Assembly: GCA_017304675.1 (NCBI GenBank)
Contig: JAFKLS010000017.1
Location: forward strand, 124,001 to 188,000
Direction of reading: 5' to 3'
DNA length: 64,000 nt
Source: Sphingobacteriia bacterium
Lineage (GTDB): Bacteria; Bacteroidota; Bacteroidia; Chitinophagales; Chitinophagaceae
The notes beneath the pieces are model-generated. The model was not told where the DNA came from, ran no database searches, and was given only the letters and a program-made list of their open reading frames with translations. This document shows positions 1 to 6,808 of the stretch, one piece after another. The position numbers and the translations under genes are program-made. Each line of letters opens with the position of its first letter. Position 1 is the first letter of the stretch.

Positions 1-446
1 TCAACTTTCTTGAATGTTCTTCTTTGAAATTCGTAACGTGTACCCGATTTGCCATGCTCGTAACTTAAATCCTGCAAATGACATTCACCCGCCTGATCGC
101 AGATAGGGCAATCCAAAGGATGATTAATTAAAAGCATTTCAACAACACCTGCACGTGCATCCTGCACTTTGGGTGAAGTGATATTTTTAACTTCCATTCC
201 ATCCATTACGGTTGTTCTGCAACTCGCCACCAGCTTAGGCATTGGGCGAGGATCTTTTTCAGAACCTTTACTTACTTCCACCAAACAGGTTCTGCATTTA
301 CCACCACTGCCCTGCAATTTGCTGTAATAGCACATTGCCGGCGGAGCAACATCTCCACCAATTTGTCTTGCAGCCTGCAAAATAGTTGTACCTGCAGGAA
401 CTTCTACAGTTATGTTATCGATGGTTACTTTAAATAAATCACTCAT
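1..446 (-). CDS. nuoG: NADH-quinone oxidoreductase subunit G, N-terminal part (runs off the window)
   Basis: This is the start of NuoG, the large iron-sulfur subunit of the peripheral arm of respiratory complex I. The 148 residues seen form the ferredoxin-like N-terminal domain, with [2Fe-2S] ligands at Cys39, Cys51, Cys54 and Cys76, followed by the His/Cys pattern HPLDCPICDQAGEC expected for cluster N5. The start ATG at 446 gives MSDLFKVTIDN, typical for the family. The gene continues beyond base 1, so no stop is visible. It is the last nuo gene seen of a minus-strand operon and is separated from nuoF by an unusually long spacer holding a decayed gene. Identity is certain within complex I-type NuoG proteins. 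Confidence 0.93.
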   Translation of the reverse strand, partial: MSDLFKVTIDNITVEVPAGTTILQAARQIGGDVAPPAMCYYSKLQGSGGKCRTCLVEVSKGSEKDPRPMPKLVASCRTTVMDGMEVKNITSPKVQDARAGVVEMLLINHPLDCPICDQAGECHLQDLSYEHGKSGTRYEFQRRTFKKV

Positions 447-872
447 AAAGTCAAAAGTTAAAAGTCAAAAACAAAAAGTGATTACTATTTATTTTAAACC
501 TTTTAATTTCATAATTGATGCTGCTAAAATTTTTGATATTTCATCAGCTTCTTTTAAAATATTTTCCAATTCTACATTCTTTTCAATAAATCCATCTCTT
601 AATAAACACATCCAATATTTTGTTTCATTACAAGATTTCAAAGCAATCTCATAAAATTTTTTAAACTTCGTTTTCTATGAACTATTTTTTGCTTCTACAA
701 CATTAGCACCAACCGAAGTAGCTGAACGCATCAATTGCTTTACTACTACTAAACTTAAACTATCCTATTTATGTTTTTTAAGAAACAGAACCGTTGACAA
801 TGAAAATTTATAACAACGATGCTTTATTTCTTGCTCCATAAAAAACTTTTAGTTTTTCACTTTTGCCTTTTC
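447..872. repeat. Heptamer inverted repeat with a gene remnant in its loop
   Basis: Left arm 447-481 is five consecutive 7-base units (AAAGTCA, AAAGTTA, AAAGTCA, AAAACAA, AAAGTGA). Right arm 845-872 is four units of the complementary type (ACTTTTA, GTTTTTC, ACTTTTG, CCTTTTC). The arms could pair in RNA or single-stranded DNA, enclosing the four-helix-bundle remnant at 489-839. The same arm sequences occur without a gene at 3688-3745 and 5559-5631. This fills the only stretch of more than 300 bases without an intact gene in the window. Confidence 0.7.
489..839 (-). pseudogene. Decayed four-helix-bundle protein (S23 / intervening-sequence protein family)
   Basis: Reading from ATG at 839 gives one continuous frame of 116 codons to a TAA at 489-491, broken only by two in-frame TAG codons, codon 25 (765-767) and codon 55 (675-677). 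The translation keeps the family signatures MRSATSVGANVVEA before the second stop and FYEIALKSCNETKYWMCLL after it, and its length matches the usual 115-125 residues. Members of this family are encoded in intervening sequences of bacterial 23S rRNA and also occur as free-standing genes in Bacteroidota; their cellular role is poorly known. With two nonsense codons and no frameshift it is probably a fairly young pseudogene. It sits between nuoF and nuoG on the operon strand, enclosed by heptamer inverted repeats. Confidence 0.8.
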
Positions 873-878
873 AGTTAC

Positions 879-2231
879 TTAAGCCGGTACATGAATCGGA
901 TCTGCATAATGTGCCAATCCAAAATTTCTTTTTTGTGCTTCTTCAGGATTTTTTACATGCCACTCAAATTCATCTCTGAAATGACGAATGGCTGCTGCAA
1001 CAGGCCATGCCGCTGCATCTCCTAAAGGGCAAATTGTGTTCCCTTCAATCCTTCTCTGAATATCCCACAATAAGTCTATATCACTCAGTTTGCCTTTGCC
1101 GTATTCTATGTTTTGTAATATTTTTTCCATCCAACCTGTTCCTTCGCGACAAGGAGAACATTGTCCGCAACTTTCATGGCGGTAGAATCTTGCTAATGTT
1201 AAAGTGTTCTTCACCACACACTGATCTTCATCCAATACAATAAATCCGCCGCTACCCATCATACTGCCTGTTGCAAAACCACCATCACTTAAACTTTCAT
1301 AGTTCATGTAACGTGTTTCGCCCTTTGCCGTTTTCAATAACAAATTTGCAGGAAGAATGGGAACTGATGAACCACCGGGAATACAAGCTTTTAATTTTTT
1401 TCCGTTGGCAATTCCACCGCAATATTCATCACTGTAAATAAATTCTTCAACACTGATGGTCATATCAATTTCATACACTCCAGGTTTATTGATATTACCG
1501 CAAGCAGAGATCAATTTAGTTCCTGTACTTCTGCCAACACCAATCTTCGCATATTCTTCACCACCCATATTGATGATAGGAACAACAGCTGCTAATGTTT
1601 CTACATTGTTTACCACCGTTGGTCTTTCCCATAAACCTTTTACCGCAGGAAATGGTGGTTTTAATCTTGGGTTACCACGTTTACCTTCCAGGCTTTCAAT
1701 CAATGCAGTTTCTTCACCACAGATATAAGCACCTGCGCCACGTTGTACATGAATATTACAATCGAAGCCAGTACCTAAAATATTTTTTCCTAACCAACCA
1801 TTTGCTTTTGCTTCTTCGATAGCCTGTTCAAGAATATCTACAATCCAGGCATATTCGCCACGGATATAGATGTATGTATCGTTGCTACCTAATGCAAATG
1901 ATGAAACAATCAAGCCTTCAATCAATAAATGTGGAATGAATTCCATCAAATATCTATCCTTGAAAGTACCAGGTTCGCTCTCATCTGCATTACAAACCAA
2001 GTGACGTGGAACGCCTTCGGGTTTTGCAATAAAACTCCATTTCATTCCTGCTGGAAACCCTGCACCACCGCGGCCGCGTAATCCGCTCTTCTTTACTTCT
2101 TCAACAATTGCTTCAGGCCCCATTGTTTTCAAAGCCTTCTCCACACTTCTGTAACCACCCTCCCGGCGATATACATCGTAATGGCGAATGCCCTCTACAT
2201 GTGCTTTTTCTAATAATAATTTTTTATTCAT
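879..2231 (-). CDS. nuoF: NADH-quinone oxidoreductase subunit F
   Basis: NuoF carries the NADH site, FMN and the first [4Fe-4S] cluster (N3) of complex I, on the cytoplasmic arm. The FMN-binding GRGGAGF lies at residues 53-59 and the nucleotide-binding segment ADESEPGTFKDR near 82-93. The N3 ligands are visible as C355, C358, C361 (ESCGQCSPC) and C401 (TICPLGD). The 450-residue length is normal. It forms an NADH-dehydrogenase module with NuoE (3182-3682) and NuoG (1-446), but here two unrelated genes separate it from nuoE. The spacer upstream (2233-2314) is a G/C-rich inverted repeat that could affect expression of nuoF relative to the genes before it. Confidence 0.97.
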   Translation of the reverse strand: MNKKLLLEKAHVEGIRHYDVYRREGGYRSVEKALKTMGPEAIVEEVKKSGLRGRGGAGFPAGMKWSFIAKPEGVPRHLVCNADESEPGTFKDRYLMEFIPHLLIEGLIVSSFALGSNDTYIYIRGEYAWIVDILEQAIEEAKANGWLGKNILGTGFDCNIHVQRGAGAYICGEETALIESLEGKRGNPRLKPPFPAVKGLWERPTVVNNVETLAAVVPIINMGGEEYAKIGVGRSTGTKLISACGNINKPGVYEIDMTISVEEFIYSDEYCGGIANGKKLKACIPGGSSVPILPANLLLKTAKGETRYMNYESLSDGGFATGSMMGSGGFIVLDEDQCVVKNTLTLARFYRHESCGQCSPCREGTGWMEKILQNIEYGKGKLSDIDLLWDIQRRIEGNTICPLGDAAAWPVAAAIRHFRDEFEWHVKNPEEAQKRNFGLAHYADPIHVPA

Positions 2232-2232
2232 A

Positions 2233-2314
2233 CCCCTATCCCCTAAAGGGAGATTATTATGATTTTTATTTAATAAAATATTTTTTGCCTTACTCCCCTT
2301 TAGGGGAATGGGGG
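2233..2314. repeat. Inverted repeat with CCCCTAAAGGGG-type arms
   Basis: Left arm ACCCCTATCCCCTAAAGGGA (2232-2251) and right arm CTCCCCTTTAGGGGAATGGG (2293-2312) are near-complementary around an A/T-rich loop of about 40 bases. It fills the spacer between the VOC-like gene and nuoF. Each arm also holds its own short palindrome (CCCCTAAAGGG and CCCCTTTAGGGG). There is no T-run, so it is not a standard terminator; an mRNA-stabilising or repeat-element role is possible but unproven. Confidence 0.65.
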
Positions 2315-2315
2315 C

Positions 2316-2726
2316 TTATTTTTTCAATTCATGATTCAGCATCCAACTAATACCAAACTTATCTTTCAACATTCCGAATCTTGCACCCCAGAATGTATCT
2401 TGTAAAGCCATTTTCACTTCTCCGCCTGCACTTAATTTTTCAAAAACAGTATTGATCTCTTCAATACTATCTATTTCAATACTCAATTGAATATTACTTT
2501 CTTTGGGCGCATCGTATCCTTTAAAACCATCAGAAATCATCAGCACATTGTCTTTTCCAAATGCAATTCGTGCATGTATAATTTTGTCTTTCCAGTCTTC
2601 ATCAACAGGCTGGGGAGAATCCGCGAATTTGCTGATCATTAAAACTTTTCCATTCAATACATCTGCATAAAAGTGTACCACTTCTTCTGCATTTCCCGAA
2701 AACAATAAATAGGGGTTCAGTTTCAT
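2316..2726 (-). CDS. VOC-superfamily (PhnB-like) protein
   Basis: This 136-residue protein belongs to the vicinal-oxygen-chelate fold, PhnB/glyoxalase-like group: it starts KLNPYLLFSGNAEEVVHFYADVL and ends with the typical GARFGMLKDKFGISWMLN. Such proteins are small dimeric cytoplasmic proteins whose substrates are mostly unknown; PhnB itself is not a proven enzyme. No substrate can be assigned here. It lies inside the nuo operon between nuoE and nuoF, on the same strand, 12 bp after the NTF2-like gene and 84 bp before nuoF, so it is probably co-transcribed with complex I. I see no sequence feature that links it to respiration, and I regard it as a passenger gene until shown otherwise. Confidence 0.85.
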   Translation of the reverse strand: MKLNPYLLFSGNAEEVVHFYADVLNGKVLMISKFADSPQPVDEDWKDKIIHARIAFGKDNVLMISDGFKGYDAPKESNIQLSIEIDSIEEINTVFEKLSAGGEVKMALQDTFWGARFGMLKDKFGISWMLNHELKK

Positions 2727-2738
2727 ATTAATGGATTT

Positions 2739-3179
2739 TTATTTTGTATCAACCATTACAGCCTGCCTTCCCATCATTTTCCATTCTTTTTTTTCTTTCA
2801 CCCACACTTGCAAAATGTTCAATTTCAATTCAACAGCTTTTCCTTCTTTTGTAGTTTCTGTACCAGTTAACAAATACCTACTTACCGCTGTACTTCCGTT
2901 CATGATCACTGAAATATTATTGCATTGCATTCCGGTATAGGTTGATTTATTATGGGCAACTGCATCAATACATTGTTTTCTGTCTTGCACATTACCATGA
3001 GAATGTCCGTAAGTAATTTGGGATGCAAACATTTTTTCTAACGTTAAACTATCTTTTGTTCCGAAAATAGTGCCATGCAACAACTTTACATTTTCAATAA
3101 CCTGTTGTTCGTCTTTAGATTGAGCAAACAACGTTCCTGTGAATAAAACAAGGGCTATAAGTAAAATATTTTTTTTCAT
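2739..3179 (-). CDS. Secreted NTF2-like (DUF4440/SnoaL-type) protein
   Basis: A 146-residue protein with a clear N-terminal signal peptide (MKKNILLIALVLFTGTLFAQ, cleavage expected near residue 20), so it is likely periplasmic or surface-associated. The remainder has the cone-shaped NTF2/SnoaL pattern: an N-terminal helix (DEQQVIENVKLLHGTIF), a short loop with the SLTLEKMFASQITYGHSHG segment, and C-terminal strands ending VWVKEKKEWKMMGRQAVMV. Its function is unknown; the fold serves in small-molecule binding and many enzymes. It begins 2 bp after the nuoE stop and is followed 12 bp later by the VOC-like gene, so it sits within the nuo transcription unit without an obvious functional tie. Confidence 0.82.
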   Translation of the reverse strand: MKKNILLIALVLFTGTLFAQSKDEQQVIENVKLLHGTIFGTKDSLTLEKMFASQITYGHSHGNVQDRKQCIDAVAHNKSTYTGMQCNNISVIMNGSTAVSRYLLTGTETTKEGKAVELKLNILQVWVKEKKEWKMMGRQAVMVDTK

Positions 3180-3181
3180 GA

Positions 3182-3682
3182 TTAATTATTTGCTGCAGCG
3201 TTTTTCCTGCATTCTTCAATAATATGATCAACTTTTTCTTTCGTCAAATGTTCACGATAAGTTTTGCCCATTTGCATCATTGGCGCATAACCACAGGCTC
3301 CCAAACATTCAACTGTTTTTAAAGTGAATAAACCATCTGTTGTTGTTTGGCCAATATCAATTCCCAGTTTCTCTTTAATATAATCGATGATGTTATCACT
3401 ACCTCTTAACATACATGGTCCGGTTTGACAAACTTCGAACACATATTTCCCAACCGGTTTTAAATTATACATGCTGTAGAATGTGGCCACTTCGTACACT
3501 TCAATAGGTTTTATTTGCAATAACTCTGCAACATAATCCATTGTTGCTGCACTTAACCATCCTCCAAAACTATCTTGCGCCAAATGCAAAACAGGAAGCA
3601 AAGCGCTTTTTTGTTTCCCTTGCGGATAACGTGCCACCAGCCTGTTAAACTCTTTTAATTGATCATCATTAAACTTTGTCAT
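3182..3682 (-). CDS. nuoE: NADH-quinone oxidoreductase subunit E
   Basis: NuoE is the 24-kDa-type subunit that binds the [2Fe-2S] cluster N1a next to NuoF in complex I. With the start taken as ATG at 3682 (MTKFNDDQLKEF) it has 166 residues, the normal size. Ligands are C85 and C90 (CQTGPC) and C126 and C130 (CLGAC). An upstream TTG would add only three residues encoded by the spacer repeat, so the ATG is preferred. It follows nuoD after a heptamer hairpin (3688-3745). On its downstream side the next gene starts after 2 bp, but that gene is the NTF2-like one rather than nuoF as in most operons. Confidence 0.96.
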   Translation of the reverse strand: MTKFNDDQLKEFNRLVARYPQGKQKSALLPVLHLAQDSFGGWLSAATMDYVAELLQIKPIEVYEVATFYSMYNLKPVGKYVFEVCQTGPCMLRGSDNIIDYIKEKLGIDIGQTTTDGLFTLKTVECLGACGYAPMMQMGKTYREHLTKEKVDHIIEECRKNAAANN

Positions 3683-3687
3683 ATAAA

Positions 3688-3745
3688 TCAAAAGTCAAAA
3701 GTAAAAAATTGCGGTCTTGATTTTTTGCTTTTTAATTTTTAGTTT
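3688..3745. repeat. Heptamer hairpin in the nuoD-nuoE spacer
   Basis: Plus-strand left arm: TCAAAAG (3688-3694), TCAAAAG (3695-3701), TAAAAAA (3702-3708). After a short loop with GCGGTCT the right arm follows with TGATTTT, TTGCTTT, TTAATTT, TTAGTTT (3718-3745). All units have a 7-base period and the arms are roughly complementary. It occupies nearly the whole spacer. It resembles 447-872 and 5559-5631 in unit sequence. Confidence 0.65.
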
Positions 3746-3747
3746 GT

Positions 3748-4977
3748 TTATGCATCCAGTTCTCCCGCTATCAGGTTCAGGCTACTCATGGTAATGATGG
3801 CATCACTCAACATAGCCCCTTTCGTTAATTCCGAGTACGCCTGGTAGTAAATAAAACATGGCCTGCGGAAATGTAAGCGATAAGGTGTTCTGCCTCCATC
3901 GCTGATAAAGTAAAAACCTAATTCGCCATTAGCTCCTTCTACACTATGGTATACTTCTCCTTTCGGAATAGCGGTTTCTCCCATAATAATTTTAAAGTGC
4001 CAGATAAGCGCTTCCATTTTGGTGTATACATCTTCTTTCTTAGGCAAATAATATTCGGGCACCTCTGCATGATATACTTCCGCCTCCTCTCCTTTAAATT
4101 CCTGTATTTTACGGTATGCCTGATTAATGATGGATAGAGATTGCCACATTTCTCCATTGCGCACCATAAATCTATCGTAATTATCGCCGGTACTGCCAAC
4201 AGGTATAGTGAAATCGAAATCCTGGTAGCTGCAATAAGGCGTATGCACTCTCACATCATAATCTATTCCTGCCGCTCTTAAGTTAGGGCCTGTAAACCCA
4301 TAGTTTAAAGCTCTTTCCGCACTAATGCCTCCGGTGCCTTGCGTACGATCCATAAATATCCTGTTACGGTTAAAGAGGTTTTCAAACTCTTTTAAAACGC
4401 CCGGATATTCGTTTAAGAATTTCTCGAGTTTCGTAAACGCTGTATTTGAGAAATTCCTTTCAAAACCGCCAACACGCCCAATATTAGTAGTAAGGCGGGA
4501 CCCGCATATTTCTTCATATATTTCATAAATTAATTCCCTGTATTGCATTACGTATAAGAATCCTGTAAAAGCTCCCGTATCTACTCCTACAATAGAATTA
4601 CAGATCAGGTGGTCTGCAATACGGGCTAATTCCATAATAACGATTCTTAGGTAATCAACACGTTTGGGAGTTTGAATATTTAGCAATTTTTCACAGGTCA
4701 TATGCCAGCCCATATTATTAATGGGACTGCTACAATAATTCAACCTGTCTGTAATAGGTGTTATCTGGTATAAGGGCCTGCGCTCTGCCAGTTTTTCAAA
4801 AGCCCGGTGAATGTATCCAACAGTTTGTTCTGATGAAACAATACGTTCGCCATCCAATTCCAAAATATTTTGAAATACGCCGTGTGTTGCCGGGTGTGTA
4901 GGCCCAAGGTTTAACGTTGTTGTTTGTTTTTCTATAGAGCCATCAGGCAACGTAATATGATGATGTTCTGAAACCAT
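3748..4977 (-). CDS. nuoD: NADH-quinone oxidoreductase subunit D
   Basis: NuoD is the 49-kDa-type subunit of complex I that forms the quinone site together with NuoB and is related to the large subunit of [NiFe] hydrogenases. The protein has 409 residues. The family start motif LGPTHPATHG is at residues 24-33, followed by the long segment DRLNYCSSPINNMGWHMTCE and the C-terminal Y-R-hydrophobic region and GAMLSDAIITMSSLNLIAGELDA, typical of a complete NuoD. It is a separate gene and not fused to nuoC. Heptamer hairpins sit on both sides (3688-3745 and 4985-5033). Start ATG at 4977 agrees with homologues that begin shortly before the LGPTHPA motif. Confidence 0.97.
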   Translation of the reverse strand: MVSEHHHITLPDGSIEKQTTTLNLGPTHPATHGVFQNILELDGERIVSSEQTVGYIHRAFEKLAERRPLYQITPITDRLNYCSSPINNMGWHMTCEKLLNIQTPKRVDYLRIVIMELARIADHLICNSIVGVDTGAFTGFLYVMQYRELIYEIYEEICGSRLTTNIGRVGGFERNFSNTAFTKLEKFLNEYPGVLKEFENLFNRNRIFMDRTQGTGGISAERALNYGFTGPNLRAAGIDYDVRVHTPYCSYQDFDFTIPVGSTGDNYDRFMVRNGEMWQSLSIINQAYRKIQEFKGEEAEVYHAEVPEYYLPKKEDVYTKMEALIWHFKIIMGETAIPKGEVYHSVEGANGELGFYFISDGGRTPYRLHFRRPCFIYYQAYSELTKGAMLSDAIITMSSLNLIAGELDA

Positions 4978-4984
4978 TTATGCT

Positions 4985-5033
4985 AAATTTGAAATTTGAT
5001 ATTTGAAATTGGTTTTCAAATCTTCAAATTGAT
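4985..5033. repeat. Heptamer hairpin in the nuoC-nuoD spacer
   Basis: Left arm of four 7-base units, AAATTTG (4985-4991), AAATTTG, ATATTTG, AAATTGG (to 5012), runs directly into right-arm units TTTTCAA (5013-5019), ATCTTCA and AATTGAT (to 5033), of complementary type. The unit sequence differs from that of the neighbouring spacers, although the architecture is the same. Confidence 0.65.
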
Positions 5034-5036
5034 TGA

Positions 5037-5555
5037 TTAAATAACCGATCCTCCCCTTCCAAACATTTCATCGTCTTTATCAATACGTGTTTGATCTTCT
5101 AAAGGGAATTCTTTTCTTAAGGGGAAGTAATCCATTTCATCTACATTCAGAATTCTCTTCAGGTTAGGATGCCCAACAAAGTTTACGCCGTAAAAATCAT
5201 AAGTTTCTCTTTCCATCCAGTTAGCAGAAGAGAAGAGCTGTGTAGCAGTAAATACATCGGGCTTCTGTATATCTGTAAACACTTTAAAACGTAAACGCAC
5301 ATTGTTAACCAGGTTGTGTAAATGGTATACCACAGCAAGTTCCCGGCCTTTATCATCAGGATAGTGCACGGCACAGATATCTGTTAAAAATTGAAATTTT
5401 AATTCGGCATCATCAAACAAAAACTGAAGTACTTTTAAGTTCATTTCTTTTGGTGCTTCAAAACTCAATAAACCAAAAGGTTCATTAAAACCGGAAACCG
5501 ATTCCCCGAATTTTTCGGTTAGTTTTTGTTGTATTCTTTCGTTTGTTAAAGTCAT
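5037..5555 (-). CDS. nuoC: NADH-quinone oxidoreductase subunit C
   Basis: NuoC is the 30-kDa-type subunit of the complex I connecting module. The 172-residue protein shows the family signature ANWMERETYDFYGV at residues 111-124 and the C-terminal YFPLRKEFPLED segment from residue 143. Length is normal for the free-standing form, and it is not fused to NuoD as in enterobacteria. The start ATG at 5555 gives MTLTNERIQQKL, matching related proteins. It lies between nuoB and nuoD with hairpin repeats in both flanking spacers (5559-5631 upstream, 4985-5033 downstream). Confidence 0.96.
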   Translation of the reverse strand: MTLTNERIQQKLTEKFGESVSGFNEPFGLLSFEAPKEMNLKVLQFLFDDAELKFQFLTDICAVHYPDDKGRELAVVYHLHNLVNNVRLRFKVFTDIQKPDVFTATQLFSSANWMERETYDFYGVNFVGHPNLKRILNVDEMDYFPLRKEFPLEDQTRIDKDDEMFGRGGSVI

Positions 5556-5558
5556 AAT

Positions 5559-5631
5559 TCAAAAGTCAAAAGTCAAAAGTCAAAAACTAAAAGTGGTTTT
5601 TACTTTATACTTTTTAATTTTTACTTTTATT
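5559..5631. repeat. Heptamer hairpin in the nuoB-nuoC spacer
   Basis: Left arm TCAAAAG x3 then TCAAAAA and CTAAAAG (5559-5593); after a three-base TGG loop the right arm is TTTTTAC, TTTATAC, TTTTTAA, TTTTTAC, TTTTATT (5597-5631). Each arm is exactly five heptamers, and the arms are complementary in type, so a stem of around 30 pairs is possible. The right arm overlaps the last codons of nuoB, whose stop is at 5627. It is the clearest example of the family in the window. Confidence 0.75.
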
Positions 5632-6214
5632 GTATTCCGTAACTGCTCATAAGAGCTTTATACTGTTCACTGTTTCTTCTTCTAATGCTTTCTTTTCCTA
5701 CCAGCTCCTGAATCTTCATAAAGCCATCCAATATGGCTTCGGGTCTTGGTGGGCATCCCGGAACATAAACATCTACAGGAATTACCTGATCTATGCCCTG
5801 CAATACGCTATAAGTATCAAAAATACCACCACTGCTGGCACAAGCACCAACACTTAAAACCCAGCGCGGTTCTGCCATTTGTAAATATACCTGCCTCACT
5901 ACAGGCGCCATTTTTTTTGAAATGGTACCCATAACCATTAAAAGATCACACTGACGTGGTGAAAAACCTACCCTTTCGGCACCAAATCTTGCCAAATCGT
6001 AGTGAGACGCCATTGTGGCCATAAATTCAATACCGCAGCAGGAAGTGGCAAAAGGCAGTGGCCACAAAGAATTTTTTCTGGCCAACCCAACAACACTGCT
6101 CAGGTTGGTTGTAAAGAAGCCTTCTCCGCTATAGCCTTCGGGTGCTTCAACCATACTTACTGCTGTTGAGGCATTGGCTTCTTTTGGGTTAATATTGAAA
6201 CGTACCGGACGCAT
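5627..6214 (-). CDS. nuoB: NADH-quinone oxidoreductase subunit B
   Basis: NuoB binds cluster N2, the last [4Fe-4S] cluster before quinone in complex I. With start ATG at 6214 (MRPVRFNINPKE) it has 195 residues. The N2 ligands are visible as the adjacent pair C59-C60 (ATSCCGIE), C125 (SVGACASSGG) and C154 (VPGCPPRPEA). A longer frame could begin at 6244, but the ten extra residues are encoded by an AATTTGAT tandem repeat and are not family sequence, so 6214 is preferred. It follows nuoA after a 101-bp spacer that contains this repeat. Confidence 0.96.
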   Translation of the reverse strand: MRPVRFNINPKEANASTAVSMVEAPEGYSGEGFFTTNLSSVVGLARKNSLWPLPFATSCCGIEFMATMASHYDLARFGAERVGFSPRQCDLLMVMGTISKKMAPVVRQVYLQMAEPRWVLSVGACASSGGIFDTYSVLQGIDQVIPVDVYVPGCPPRPEAILDGFMKIQELVGKESIRRRNSEQYKALMSSYGIQ

Positions 6215-6216
6215 AA

Positions 6217-6297
6217 TTTTAATTTGATAATTTGATAATTCCACGTTTTGAAAATGATAACAATTGCATGGTGACTATGTTTAACATTTTTCAAATT
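6217..6297. repeat. AATTTGAT octamer repeat and inverted repeat in the nuoA-nuoB spacer
   Basis: Two exact copies of AATTTGAT followed by AATTCC lie at about 6220-6241. An inverted pair, TTTTGAAAATGATAAC (from about 6246) and GTTTAACATTTTTCAAA (ending near 6296), follows, so this spacer too can fold, though with a period of 8 instead of 7. A further small palindrome, CAAATTTGCGCTTTGCAAATTG, ends just before the nuoA stop. Confidence 0.5.
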
Positions 6298-6315
6298 TGC
6301 GCTTTGCAAATTGTT

Positions 6316-6720
6316 TTAATCTTCCCACTTCAATGCACCTTTTTTAAGGATATAAATAAAGCCTACCAGGAAGAATGCAACAAACATCAGTACAGCGGCA
6401 AACCCTTCCCAGCCAAGTTCTTTAAAATTTACTGCATAAGGGTAAAAGAAAATTACCTCCACATCGAACAAAACAAACAGGATAGCCACTAAAAAATATT
6501 TGATGGCCATAGGCTGTCTTGCATCTCCATGCGTGGCAATACCGCTGGCAAAATTGTCTAACTTATCGGTGGTTTTTCTTCTAGGCCCTACCAGGGCAGA
6601 AAAACCAATCATAAATGCTACAAATCCTGCCGCAAATAATAGCTGTATGCCTATTGGTAAATAATTGTCTGCAGAATTATTGTCAATGGCAATGTCTAAC
6701 AGATAAAGGGGTAGTTCCAT
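6316..6720 (-). CDS. nuoA: NADH-quinone oxidoreductase subunit A
   Basis: NuoA is a small membrane subunit of complex I at the junction of the membrane and peripheral arms. The 134-residue protein shows three hydrophobic segments (about residues 20-43, 72-92 and 101-125) and, in the loop after the first, the conserved KLDNFASGIA motif (compare KxxxYExGxxP of other NuoA; here shortened). The segment YFLVAILFVLFDVEVIFFYPYA with its DVE motif is diagnostic. It is the first gene of the minus-strand nuo operon. A possible -7 element (TATTTTTG on the minus strand, 6739-6746) precedes it. Confidence 0.95.
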   Translation of the reverse strand: MELPLYLLDIAIDNNSADNYLPIGIQLLFAAGFVAFMIGFSALVGPRRKTTDKLDNFASGIATHGDARQPMAIKYFLVAILFVLFDVEVIFFYPYAVNFKELGWEGFAAVLMFVAFFLVGFIYILKKGALKWED

Positions 6721-6738
6721 GCGCTGTCAAATGAAAAG

Positions 6739-6746
6739 CAAAAATA
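6739..6746 (-). promoter_or_regulatory. Candidate -7 promoter element for the nuo operon
   Basis: Minus-strand TATTTTTG matches the Bacteroidota -7 consensus TAnnTTTG and lies 18-26 bases upstream of the nuoA start. No convincing -33 TTTG is seen at the right distance, so confidence is limited. Confidence 0.4.
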
Positions 6747-6768
6747 AGGCTGCAAATGATATAAAAGA

Positions 6769-6794
6769 AAAACTCTCCTTCGAAGGAGAGTTTT
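6769..6794 (-). terminator. Rho-independent terminator after the TPR gene
   Basis: Perfect palindromic stem CTCTCCTTCGAAGGAGAG flanked by AAAA/TTTT; on the minus strand it is followed by TTTTTCTTTTAT. It lies 15 bp after the stop of the TPR gene and separates that cluster from the nuo operon. Confidence 0.85.
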
Positions 6795-6808
6795 CTATGT
6801 ATTAATTT

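Noticed and set aside
412..654. 80-residue plus-strand frame over the nuoG start and the spacer
   Set aside because: It is antisense to nuoG's start and to the four-helix-bundle remnant, whose family motifs are on the minus strand.
675..767. Genetic-code change with TAG as a sense codon
   Set aside because: TAG is a real stop in at least three intact genes of this window, so recoding is unlikely; nonsense mutation is simpler.
6215..6244. Ten-residue N-terminal extension of NuoB
   Set aside because: It is encoded by the AATTTGAT tandem repeat and not conserved; ATG 6214 fits the family start.
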